Shown here in pieces: positions 16,648 through 25,300 of a stretch of DNA of 64,000 nucleotides (its first letter is position 1; each line of letters begins with the position of its first letter). A program made the position numbers and the translations under genes. The notes beneath the pieces were generated by a model, which was not told the origin of the DNA, ran no database searches, and saw only the letters and a list, made by a program, of their open reading frames with translations. Location of the stretch: the NCBI RefSeq assembly GCF_005116475.1, contig NZ_SWBO01000001.1:434001-498000 (forward strand). The letters are read 5' to 3'. The stretch comes from Pedobacter cryotolerans. GTDB lineage: Bacteria; Bacteroidota; Bacteroidia; Sphingobacteriales; Sphingobacteriaceae.

Positions 16648-17284
16648 TTTTTGTATCCCTAAGCATTTTATCTACAAATTTTTTGTGGTTACGGGGGCTG
16701 CCAATGGCAACCCAAGTACCGCTGATTATGCCATTTGCCAACTCTTGTTTACCTCGGTGAAGTGTTAATTTAGAAGTTCTGATAGATTCTTCATAAATAT
16801 CTAAACTTTCGTTTTCATACTTTTTTACAATGCGATAAGTTCTTTTAGTAAATCTGCGTTCTATATAATTTTCTACAAAAGGGAAAATTAGCAATGCCAG
16901 CAATACCACTAAAGTAACGCCCAAAGCTTGCTCAAAATAACCTGCGCCAACAGCCATGCCAATAGCGGCAACTATCCAAATTACGCAAGCGGTAGTTAAA
17001 CCTTTAACCTGATTATCTTCTTTAAAAATTACGCCAGCACCCAAAAAACCAATTCCTGTTACAATGTTAGATGCAATTCTATCGGCACTGCCTAAGCCAA
17101 TTTTAACAGATAAAATGGTAAATAGGGTAGAGCCTAAACCAATCATAATCATGGTTTTTAAACCTGCTTGTTTGCTTCTAAACTCACGCTCTAAACCAAT
17201 TAAGCCACATAACATAGTGGCAAATAAAAATTTGTTTACTTCGCTTTGCGTTAAAAAATAATTGCTGTCTAAAATATCGTTCAT
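16628..17284 (-). CDS. MgtC/SapB family membrane protein
   Basis: The ATG at 17284 ('MNDILDSNYFLTQSEVNKF') is preferred over an upstream TTG in the same frame. The 218-residue product has the MgtC N-terminal domain: 'MLCGLIGLEREFRSKQAGLKT' region with the conserved G-x-E-R-E, then 'VTGIGFLGAGVIFKE' and 'GLTTACVIWIVAAIGMAVG'. A soluble ACT-like C-terminus follows from about residue 140. MgtC proteins modulate magnesium homeostasis or F-ATPase in pathogens, but the role in free-living Bacteroidota is unclear. It overlaps the convergent RDD gene by 20 bp. Confidence 0.9.
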   Translation of the reverse strand: MNDILDSNYFLTQSEVNKFLFATMLCGLIGLEREFRSKQAGLKTMIMIGLGSTLFTILSVKIGLGSADRIASNIVTGIGFLGAGVIFKEDNQVKGLTTACVIWIVAAIGMAVGAGYFEQALGVTLVVLLALLIFPFVENYIERRFTKRTYRIVKKYENESLDIYEESIRTSKLTLHRGKQELANGIISGTWVAIGSPRNHKKFVDKMLRDTKIIAFDF

Positions 17285-17421
17285 GGTAAAAAATCGAGTT
17301 AACAAGTTCGAAATTTATATTGAAATAATATGTATTTGAAGCAGAATTTTTAATTATTTGTAGATAAGTCATCCTAAAAATATGTTAATACTTATCTTTT
17401 TTAGGATGACTACTATTTAGT

Positions 17422-18243
17422 TTAACCTTTAATAAAAGCCAAAATATCTTTGTTTATCGTATCGGCTTCTGTAGTTGGCATACCATGCGGAAACCCAGGA
17501 TAAGAAATCAATTTTCCGTTAGGCAATAGTTTTACAGCTAAAGCACCAGTAGTTTCAAAAGGAACAATCTGATCATCTTCGCCATGCAATACTAAAACTG
17601 GTATTGCTACATTCTTTAAATCGTCTGTAAAATCAGTTTCAGAAAATGCTTTAACACATTCGTAATGTGCATTAATACCGCCCATCATGCCTTGGCGCCA
17701 CCAATTGTCTTTTACGCCTTGTAATGTTTTTACGCCATCTCGGTTAAAACCATAAAATGCATCAGTAAATTCATGGTAAAACTGAGGTCGTTTTGTGGCA
17801 ACACCTACTCTAATTTCATCAAAAACAGACATAGGAACACCATCAGGATTTTCTTCTGTTTTTAACATAATTGGCGTAACCGAACTTACTAATATTGCTT
17901 TCGCAACACGCTCTTTGCCATATTTAGCAATATATCTTATTACTTCACCGCCACCAGTAGAATGGCCAACGTGTATAGCGTCTTTTAAATCTAAAGCTTC
18001 GGTAAGTTCAGCAACATCTGCCGCATAGGTATCCATATCATGTCCGTTTGCAGTTTGGCTAGATCTACCATGCCCCCTCCTGTCATGAGCAATAACTCTA
18101 TAGCCTTCATTTAAAAAGAAAATCATTTGCGCATCCCAATCATCGCCAGAAAGTGGCCAGCCATGATGAAAAACGATAGGTTGTCCGGTTCCCCAATCTT
18201 TATAATAAATTTCTGTTCCGTCTTTTAATTTTAATGCACTCAT
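17422..18243 (-). CDS. alpha/beta hydrolase, non-heme chloroperoxidase/esterase type
   Basis: 273 residues with the complete alpha/beta-hydrolase triad. Ser95 lies in the nucleophile elbow 'VGHSTGGGE', the Asp in 'LHGEDDQIVP' (D223/D224) and His253 in 'GFPHGMP'. The oxyanion segment 'VFHHGWPLSGDDWD' and 'VIAHDRRGHGRS' are those of cofactor-free haloperoxidase-like esterases. These enzymes are mostly carboxylesterases with incidental perhydrolase activity. No signal peptide, so it is cytoplasmic. It stands alone. Substrate unknown. Confidence 0.9.
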   Translation of the reverse strand: MSALKLKDGTEIYYKDWGTGQPIVFHHGWPLSGDDWDAQMIFFLNEGYRVIAHDRRGHGRSSQTANGHDMDTYAADVAELTEALDLKDAIHVGHSTGGGEVIRYIAKYGKERVAKAILVSSVTPIMLKTEENPDGVPMSVFDEIRVGVATKRPQFYHEFTDAFYGFNRDGVKTLQGVKDNWWRQGMMGGINAHYECVKAFSETDFTDDLKNVAIPVLVLHGEDDQIVPFETTGALAVKLLPNGKLISYPGFPHGMPTTEADTINKDILAFIKG

Positions 18244-18605
18244 TTTTTTAGGTTTTTAGGGTTGATAATTCTTTATAGACAAACGGGATTGCCCATTAGT
18301 TTTTATAAACAAAAATAGGTTGTGGGTTTATTTATAAATGTGATTTTGTGTTAAGAAATGCAGTGAATTTATTTTGAAAATGAATGGATGCTTTTCATCG
18401 GTTTTGTAGCCCCGCCATTCGCTACAATCTTTTACCGATAAAGCCACTAAAAAGCGGCTTTGGTAAAAGTATTTTCGCTGCTGTCTGGTTTAAAAATGCG
18501 CATTTAGTTTTTCATCGGTTAAACAAAGCGCCATTGCAGAGCCAACTTAAATAGTTAAAGTACGCTTGCTTAAACAATCATTTTTACAAACATCATCAGC
18601 TAGGT
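18244..18605. other. 362-bp region without a gene, contains a strong hairpin
   Basis: No ORF with coding character is seen. An interrupted palindrome at about 18430-18467 (TTTTACC and AAAGCC, pairing with GGCTTT and GGTAAAA) could fold into a 13-bp stem. The rest is AT-rich sequence with a short GCCCC-containing stretch. No promoter or known repeat was recognised. Confidence 0.5.
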
Positions 18606-19163
18606 TTAAGCCATCCTTTTCAATTGTTCGCTTATTTCAATTGTTTTTTGTAAGCGTGATAATCTGGTTTGTTCTTGTTTGGCGCTCATGATCCAATGTT
18701 TCATTACCTTTTTGTAAGATGGTGCTTGAGCGTTAAAAAAATCCCAAGCAATTGGCTTACTTTTAAATAGGTTTTCGAAAGGTAAACTGAGTGCACTTTC
18801 TTCTTTTTCGTGCGAGTAGATGTTAGATTTTTCATCTTTACGCAATTTAAAAGCTGCTAAACCTGCAGGTTGCATTAAATTTGCTTTTGTTAGTGCTTCA
18901 ACTTTGTTGATGTTAATTGTGCTCCAAATACTTGTGCTTTTACGTGGGGTAAAACGGATAGTATAACTTTCTTCGTCAATAGATTTTCTGATGCCATCTA
19001 TCCAACCGAAACACAAAGCTTGGTCTACAGATTGCGACCAACTCATAGATTGTTTTTTGCTACTCACTTTATAAAAACCTACTAATAATTCGGTTTCTTT
19101 AGCGTGATTTTCTGCTAACCAATCTCTAAATTCTTCTTGTGTTACAAAAAATGTTGGCATCAT
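18606..19163 (-). CDS. YdeI/OmpD-associated family protein
   Basis: 185 residues. The N-terminus 'TFFVTQEEFRDWLAENH' and the segment 'WSQSVDQALCFGWIDGIRK' are the signature of the YdeI/OmpD-associated family. 'YTIRFTPRKSTSIWSTIN' follows, again typical. The C-terminal helix ends 'SRLQKTIEISEQLKRM'. The family is linked with bacteriocin or polymyxin resistance in enterobacteria, but a molecular role is unknown. No signal peptide. Two adjacent ATGs (19163, 19160) are possible starts. Confidence 0.85.
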   Translation of the reverse strand: MMPTFFVTQEEFRDWLAENHAKETELLVGFYKVSSKKQSMSWSQSVDQALCFGWIDGIRKSIDEESYTIRFTPRKSTSIWSTININKVEALTKANLMQPAGLAAFKLRKDEKSNIYSHEKEESALSLPFENLFKSKPIAWDFFNAQAPSYKKVMKHWIMSAKQEQTRLSRLQKTIEISEQLKRMA

Positions 19164-19303
19164 GCTTAAAAATAACAGTTTTGGATTATAAACACTAAGA
19201 TAGTGCTTCCAAATTGCAAATCTCTAACAGTTATGGGCTTCCAGCTTACAAACCTGAAAGAGTAATTAGCATAGAAATCACAAATATGGTTGTGCAAAAA
19301 TTT

Positions 19304-21187
19304 TTACTTATCATACGCTGCACGTGTAACTTCTTTACCATTTGGGTCATAATATTTTACACTAACCTCTACAGAATTGTTAAATAAACCTTCTTTGTAA
19401 TACCCATTTTTTTTTGTGATTTTTCCTTTTCCATTTAGTTTTGAGTCTAGCCAATTCCCCTCATAAATACTTTGAGAGGTTTTGAAGTAAAGTGTGCCAA
19501 AGCCTGTCAATTTCCAGTTTAAATATTCTCCAATGTAATAGTCGCCATTTGCCCAGGTAAATCTGGTTTTTCCGGTTGCTTGGTTATTCACAAATTCGCC
19601 AAAGTAGCTACTTCCACTTAACCATATAAATAGGCCATATTTTCTATTTCCTTCAAAAAATTGTCCTTCAAATTTGTTTCCGTTTGTATAGTTAATTTTA
19701 CCTTCACCGTGGTATTTTCCATTAAGCCAATTCCCTTCGTAAATATCTCCATTTTCTAATTTTCGTTTTGCAAAACCACTTTCTGGCAAATCATAATAAA
19801 CAAGTTTAGTTACCTCTTGATGATTAGGATTATAATATTTAACTATACTTTCATTGCCGTTTAGAAAAGCACCTTTTATGTAAAATCCATCTTTTCTTGT
19901 TAGTGTACCTTTTTCATGATACTGTCCATTAAGCCAATCTCCTTCATATTTAGAGCCATCTATAAATAACATTGTTCCAGTGCCAGTAATTTTATTGTTT
20001 CTAAATTCTCCTTCATAAATATCGCCATTGGCATAAACAAATTTTCCTTTTCCTGCTTGTTTACCTTCTTCAAAATTCCCTGTATAAGTATTTCCATTTG
20101 CTTGTTCTAAAACACCAATGCCAGAAAATTTTCCATCTTTAAAATTTCCTATGTAAATTCCGCCATCAGCATAATAAAAAGTACCCTGACCAGTCATTTC
20201 TCCTTTTTTCCAATTGCCATGGTAACTGCTAGAGTTTTCCCAAACGTAGCTACCCATACCAGAACGAACATCATCTTTTAGTTCGCCAAAATAAAATGAC
20301 CCATCACCTTTTTTATCGTATATTTTGTATCCTATGTTATGTGTAAAATATCTAGTGCCATTGCTGTACATTCCAGAGGTTGGAAAATAAGTTCCTCTTA
20401 TGGATATAGATCTTACCGTAGAAAATGCTTTGTTATTGCGATATACATATTGCGAAAAATAATTTTTATTAACTATATGTGTTACTCTGCCAGATATTAC
20501 ACCCTTATTAAAATGCATATTCAGTTTTTCTTGGTTTGGCAAATAAATAGTGGCTACATTTGTTACCAAGTTCTTTGTAAAATTTAAAGCAAATTGTATC
20601 TTGTCTTTATACACTATGGTAGCAATGCCCGACAAGAAATCATTTTCATAAGTTACATTAATGTTATTAATTTCTCCTGTTTTAGGATAATAGGTAGCTA
20701 TTCCACTTTTTACGCCATCTATATAATTTGCACTAAGTTTAAAGGTGCTATTTTCAGAAAAACCTAGCCCATTTTTACAATTACCACTTGTACATGGCAT
20801 ATTAAAACTTACAATTTTAGATACTAAAACATCTAAATCATTTTTGTATTTAATTACAATATCTTCTATTCTTTTTTGTTCAATGTCACTATAATAAATG
20901 GCATTTTCTGCGTAAGTGTCTCTAGCACCTACAATTACCTTGGGTTCTGTTTTAACATTTCTATTATTCCACCAAGTTTCGAAATCTTTTAAATCAGCAG
21001 CAGATAAAGAAGTATTTCTATTTGCAGGAGTGTTTGCTTGCCTATTTCTATCTGCTTGTTTATCTGCTTCTTTTTGTGCATCTCTTTTTTCTTTTAGCGC
21101 TTGATTTTGGCCACCAACATACTGAGCTGAGCCCGCTACCGGAATTAAAAAAAATAAAACGCAAAGTTTATAAAGATTTTTTTTCAT
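19304..21187 (-). CDS. secreted MORN-repeat protein with duplicated halves
   Basis: 627 residues with a signal peptide ('MKKNLYKLCVLFFLIPVAGSAQ') and a charged coiled region ('ALKEKRDAQKEADKQADRN'). From about residue 265 to the end runs an array of some 12 MORN repeats of the type 'YEGEFRNNKITGTGT'. The array has two parts, each closed by the same cap: 'VKYYNPNHQEVTKL' near residue 465 and 'VKYYDPNGKEVTRA' at the C-terminus. MORN proteins usually bind membranes or serve as scaffolds. It lies 88 bp upstream of PorP/SprF on the same strand's far side, so it follows that gene in transcription and may belong to the surface block. Function unknown. Confidence 0.85.
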   Translation of the reverse strand: MKKNLYKLCVLFFLIPVAGSAQYVGGQNQALKEKRDAQKEADKQADRNRQANTPANRNTSLSAADLKDFETWWNNRNVKTEPKVIVGARDTYAENAIYYSDIEQKRIEDIVIKYKNDLDVLVSKIVSFNMPCTSGNCKNGLGFSENSTFKLSANYIDGVKSGIATYYPKTGEINNINVTYENDFLSGIATIVYKDKIQFALNFTKNLVTNVATIYLPNQEKLNMHFNKGVISGRVTHIVNKNYFSQYVYRNNKAFSTVRSISIRGTYFPTSGMYSNGTRYFTHNIGYKIYDKKGDGSFYFGELKDDVRSGMGSYVWENSSSYHGNWKKGEMTGQGTFYYADGGIYIGNFKDGKFSGIGVLEQANGNTYTGNFEEGKQAGKGKFVYANGDIYEGEFRNNKITGTGTMLFIDGSKYEGDWLNGQYHEKGTLTRKDGFYIKGAFLNGNESIVKYYNPNHQEVTKLVYYDLPESGFAKRKLENGDIYEGNWLNGKYHGEGKINYTNGNKFEGQFFEGNRKYGLFIWLSGSSYFGEFVNNQATGKTRFTWANGDYYIGEYLNWKLTGFGTLYFKTSQSIYEGNWLDSKLNGKGKITKKNGYYKEGLFNNSVEVSVKYYDPNGKEVTRAAYDK

Positions 21188-21275
21188 AAAACACTTACAT
21201 CATGTATGATACTAATTAGTTAGACATGAAATTAACGTTTTTTTTAGATAAATAAGAATTGTTTAATAGCTGTTG

Positions 21276-22301
21276 CTAATAAAAACTAGAGCACCTTAAA
21301 CCATTGTAAGTTTTGGTTCGGGTGCTATTTGGCCAATATTTTTCGTAACCTACACTTACTTCACTAGTGCCTGCAGTATTGGTGTAATTTAGTTTAGAGG
21401 TTGTAGCATCGTGACTAAAACCAACGCGAATTTTTTCGGTATCACGGCGTTTTAAAAATACATCTAAAATAATAGACACTACAAAAGCATCTGAATCTGA
21501 ATTTTGATTGGTGCGGTACCAAATGCCAGTATTAAAGCCGCGGTATTTAAATTGAGCACCTGCACTTATAGAGCTTACATTGCCTTGTTTGTAATAAACT
21601 ACCGATGGGATTACAAAAGCACCATCGTCTTCTAAATAATCGTAGCTAAAGCTTAGTGGAATTTTCATGCTGGCATTAATTGCCATACGCATTGGCAATC
21701 GTGCTTGTGCACCGCTAAAAGATTCATCGGGTCTGTTGATATGGTAAAGTGATGCGCCAACCATCGCATTGCGATAAATGAAATTTACGCCCGCTGCGGG
21801 GTCAAAAAAGTATTTGCTAGACATTTCTGGTAATTGGGCAGATGAAATACTACCTGGAATATAACCTAATCTACGGTCTAACTGATCGCCGAAAACAAGT
21901 TTTGTCCAATCGATTGTTCTATTGGTAAAACCTGCTTGTAAACCAAAATTAGCTGTAAAATCGTCGTCGCCAACACTATAAGAATAAGTTGCGGCAATGT
22001 TATTTTTTACCAAATAGGCTACGCCTTCGCTACTGCGGTTAAATGATAAACCAATACCACCCGAAAGTTTGGGTACATAAATATCTGCTGATGCATTAAC
22101 ATAGGACAAATCGCCACCCAAAGCGCTCCATTGGTTGCGGTAAATCATTCCTACTCTTAAATCGCCATCAAATTGGCCAGTTAAAGAGGGGTTTAAATAA
22201 ATAGGGGCGTTAAAAAATTGTGAGAATAGCTGATCTTGAGCTTTGGTATCCAAACATCCCCACAGTAAACCTAACACCAATACTAAAATCTTTTTCATCA
22301 T
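21276..22301 (-). CDS. PorP/SprF family type IX secretion membrane protein
   Basis: 341 residues with a signal peptide ('MMKKILVLVLGLLWGCLDTKAQ'). The mature start 'DQLFSQFFNAPIYLNPSLTG' is the diagnostic opening of PorP/SprF proteins. The rest alternates polar and hydrophobic residues as in an outer-membrane beta-barrel, with 'SGGIGLSFNRSSEG' and 'GFNTGIWYR' among typical strands. These proteins pair with large T9SS cargo adhesins (SprB-like), and the gene overlaps the upstream adhesin gene by four bases. The function inferred is surface anchoring or secretion of the neighbouring protein. Confidence 0.92.
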   Translation of the reverse strand: MMKKILVLVLGLLWGCLDTKAQDQLFSQFFNAPIYLNPSLTGQFDGDLRVGMIYRNQWSALGGDLSYVNASADIYVPKLSGGIGLSFNRSSEGVAYLVKNNIAATYSYSVGDDDFTANFGLQAGFTNRTIDWTKLVFGDQLDRRLGYIPGSISSAQLPEMSSKYFFDPAAGVNFIYRNAMVGASLYHINRPDESFSGAQARLPMRMAINASMKIPLSFSYDYLEDDGAFVIPSVVYYKQGNVSSISAGAQFKYRGFNTGIWYRTNQNSDSDAFVVSIILDVFLKRRDTEKIRVGFSHDATTSKLNYTNTAGTSEVSVGYEKYWPNSTRTKTYNGLRCSSFY

Positions 22302-25300
22302 CTTATTAAATATATCTCTCCCGTTCGTTTGGGTGCTTTATTATCATAAGTCATTCCTTTCCACTCGGTGCCATTAATGAGTTCTACCTCTAGCTTCCAA
22401 AAATAAATGCCTTGTGGTTGTGGTACGCCTTTATATGTTCCATCCCAGCCTTCAACTGGTTTTCCATCATCTAATTGGGTAGTTTCCCAAACTACTTGTG
22501 CCCATTTATTAAAAATTTGCATTCTCCACGATTTTATACCCGAACCTACAGCCGTAAATTTTTGTAAAGGCGAACTTGTACCTCCCGGGATGAAAGAGTT
22601 AGGCAAATAAACATAACCTGGTACACCTACGATTTGAACTGTTTTTTGCAAACTATCTACACAGCCAAATTCATTAAACGTTCGCATGGTTACCAAGTAT
22701 TTCCCAGTATCGGCGTATAGGTGTGTTGGGTCTTTTAATGTTGATTCAGCACCATCACCAAAAGTCCATTTATAGGTTTGCGCACCATTTGTACTGGCAT
22801 CGGTAAATTTAAAGGTGTATAATGGTATACTTATAATTGATGCAGGGTCTATGTTAAAGTCTGCCCTTGGAGGTGGCACAATTCTGATATAATTTGGAAT
22901 TGCAAATGTTTTAGGGCAACCTAATGCATTTACAGCTGTTAAACTCACGGTATACGTGTTTGCTGGGCCTTGATAGGTGTGAGTTGGTTCAAAAGCTGTA
23001 GAAGTTGTTCCATCGCCAAAATCCCAAAGGTAGCTCACCCCATCTTGACTTAAATTCTTAAATTTTACGGCTAACCCGATACATCCAGTAGTTGTTTCGG
23101 CAATAAATGACACTAAAGGTTGGGCCAATACGGTTATTGTTTCGGTAGTTGTAGCTTCAGAGCATCCGTTGGTGGCAAAAAGCTCAACGGTATAAACGCC
23201 TGGTCGGGTAAAAATATGGGTTTGTTTTTCAGATTGACTATTATTCGAAGTAATTACGCTTCCATCGCCAAAAGTATATCGATAAAAGGATGCACCGATT
23301 GTGTTGTTAAAAAAATCGACACTTAAAGGCGCACACCCTCTAAGCTGATTTGCATTTACAACCAACTCTGGAGTAATTGTATTTGGAGCAACTCGTATCG
23401 TATATTGAGATTCGCTAGTGCCGCAAGCATTGCTTGCAGTCATTTTTACAACAAAATCTTGAACAGTTGTGGTGGTAAAAGTATGTGTAACCGAATTTTT
23501 ATTGTTGGTTGTAACTGTAGGAGTACCATCTCCAAAATCGTAAGTAAATGTATTGTTGTTACCTGGTGAGGTGTTGCTGAACTGCACTACAAAAGGCGAG
23601 CAACCTGATGTTCTGTTAGGAGAGAATATAGATATTGGATTTGGTTTTACAGTAACTGTGCTCGGAAATGCATTTGTACCACATGGCGTAGTAACTTCTA
23701 ATGTTACGGTGTAAATTTTATCTTCGCCGGCAGGGTCTGCTAAAAATTGGATTGCACCAGGCTGTGTAAGGTTAGAAGTTGTTCCATTACCAAAATCCCA
23801 TTTAAAACTTGCGCCTGTTAATTGGGTTGAGGTGTTGGTAAAAATTACTTCTAACGGTCCGCAACCTTCAGTTTTGTCTTGTGTAAAGGCCGCTGTAATG
23901 CTTTGGCGGGTGCTAAAAATATAAGCTACTTCAGCATTCGAACACCCTAAAACACTCGTAGTCACTAATTTTATTTCAACGGTTTGGTTGTCTGTTGCAA
24001 TGGTGTAACCTGGGAATGTGATAGTATTGCCAATTTCAACACCGTTAGCGTACCAGGTATAGGTTGTATTTTGAGCAGGGTACGGTACCGCTTTCACATT
24101 GGTATCATCTATTAAAAATGGCGCACAGCCTACGTTATTCAGATAGGTGTATTCTGCTCTGGCATTTTGGTTTACGGTAATTTTTACTGAATTACTGATG
24201 CTTTGTAAACTGCCCGAACAAGCCGCACTACTCACTAATCTTCTATAATTTGTGGTTTGCGTAAGTAATGGTGGTTGAAAATCTTTTCCATCAGCACCTG
24301 GTACAAAAACCCAAGTTGTGCCATCGGTACTTTGCTCCCAAGCGTAACTGTAATTATTTCCGTCACCTCCATTAGGTTGGCTACCCACAATTAATACCGG
24401 ATTTACATTCGCACAAATTACTTGATTGTCGGCTATTGTGTTATTGCCAACAGGCGGAAGAGCGGTGATGACGATGATATCACTAACAGATGTACAAGAA
24501 CCAGAATTTACAGTACGGCGATAAGATAAACTTCCAGCAACGGTAACATTTAAATCTTTGTTAATTTGACCATTAATTACTGTCCAGTTTGTGCCATCGC
24601 TACTGCTTTCCCAAACGTAGGCAAAAACACCATTTCCACCAGTTGGTGTGCTGCCAGTTAAGGCAATGATTTGGTTAGTACAAGCTGTTGTTATAGGGGT
24701 AGATATGGAGTTATTTTGTAGCTCGGCCGAATTAAATATGATAACATCATCGGAGGTTGGTGGGCAAGGCGCTAATCCAGTAATTGTCCAGCGGAAAGTA
24801 TAAATTTCGCCACCAACTAAGCCATTAACCTGAGTGTTGTATAAAGTGGCATCAGCAAAATTAACAGTTTGTCCAGATTCTACCGTCCACAGACCAGAAT
24901 TTGTTCCAGGATTCTTGCCTTCTAATTGTGTGCTAGTTTGATTACATAAAGTTTGATCAGTGCCAGCAGTTGCTACTACAGTTGCTGAATTTACATTAAT
25001 TATTGTTACAGCCGAGTTAGCGATTGCACAAGCACCACTTTGTACAACCGCTCTATAACTCGTAGCTGTATTAATATTTGTAAATGTAAGTGTTGTGGTT
25101 GTATTATTAATTGGAGTCCAGTTGGTTCCATCGGTAGAACTTTCCCATCTAATTATAGTGCCAATATAGTCAACTAAAGTGATGATTCCGCTATTAGTGC
25201 CGCCACAAACTACGGGAATGTTGGATGAGGTTGTACCGCCTACCGAAGGTTGGTTTCTGGTAATTGATACTTCATCTGAAATGGGGTCACAAGCAGAAGC

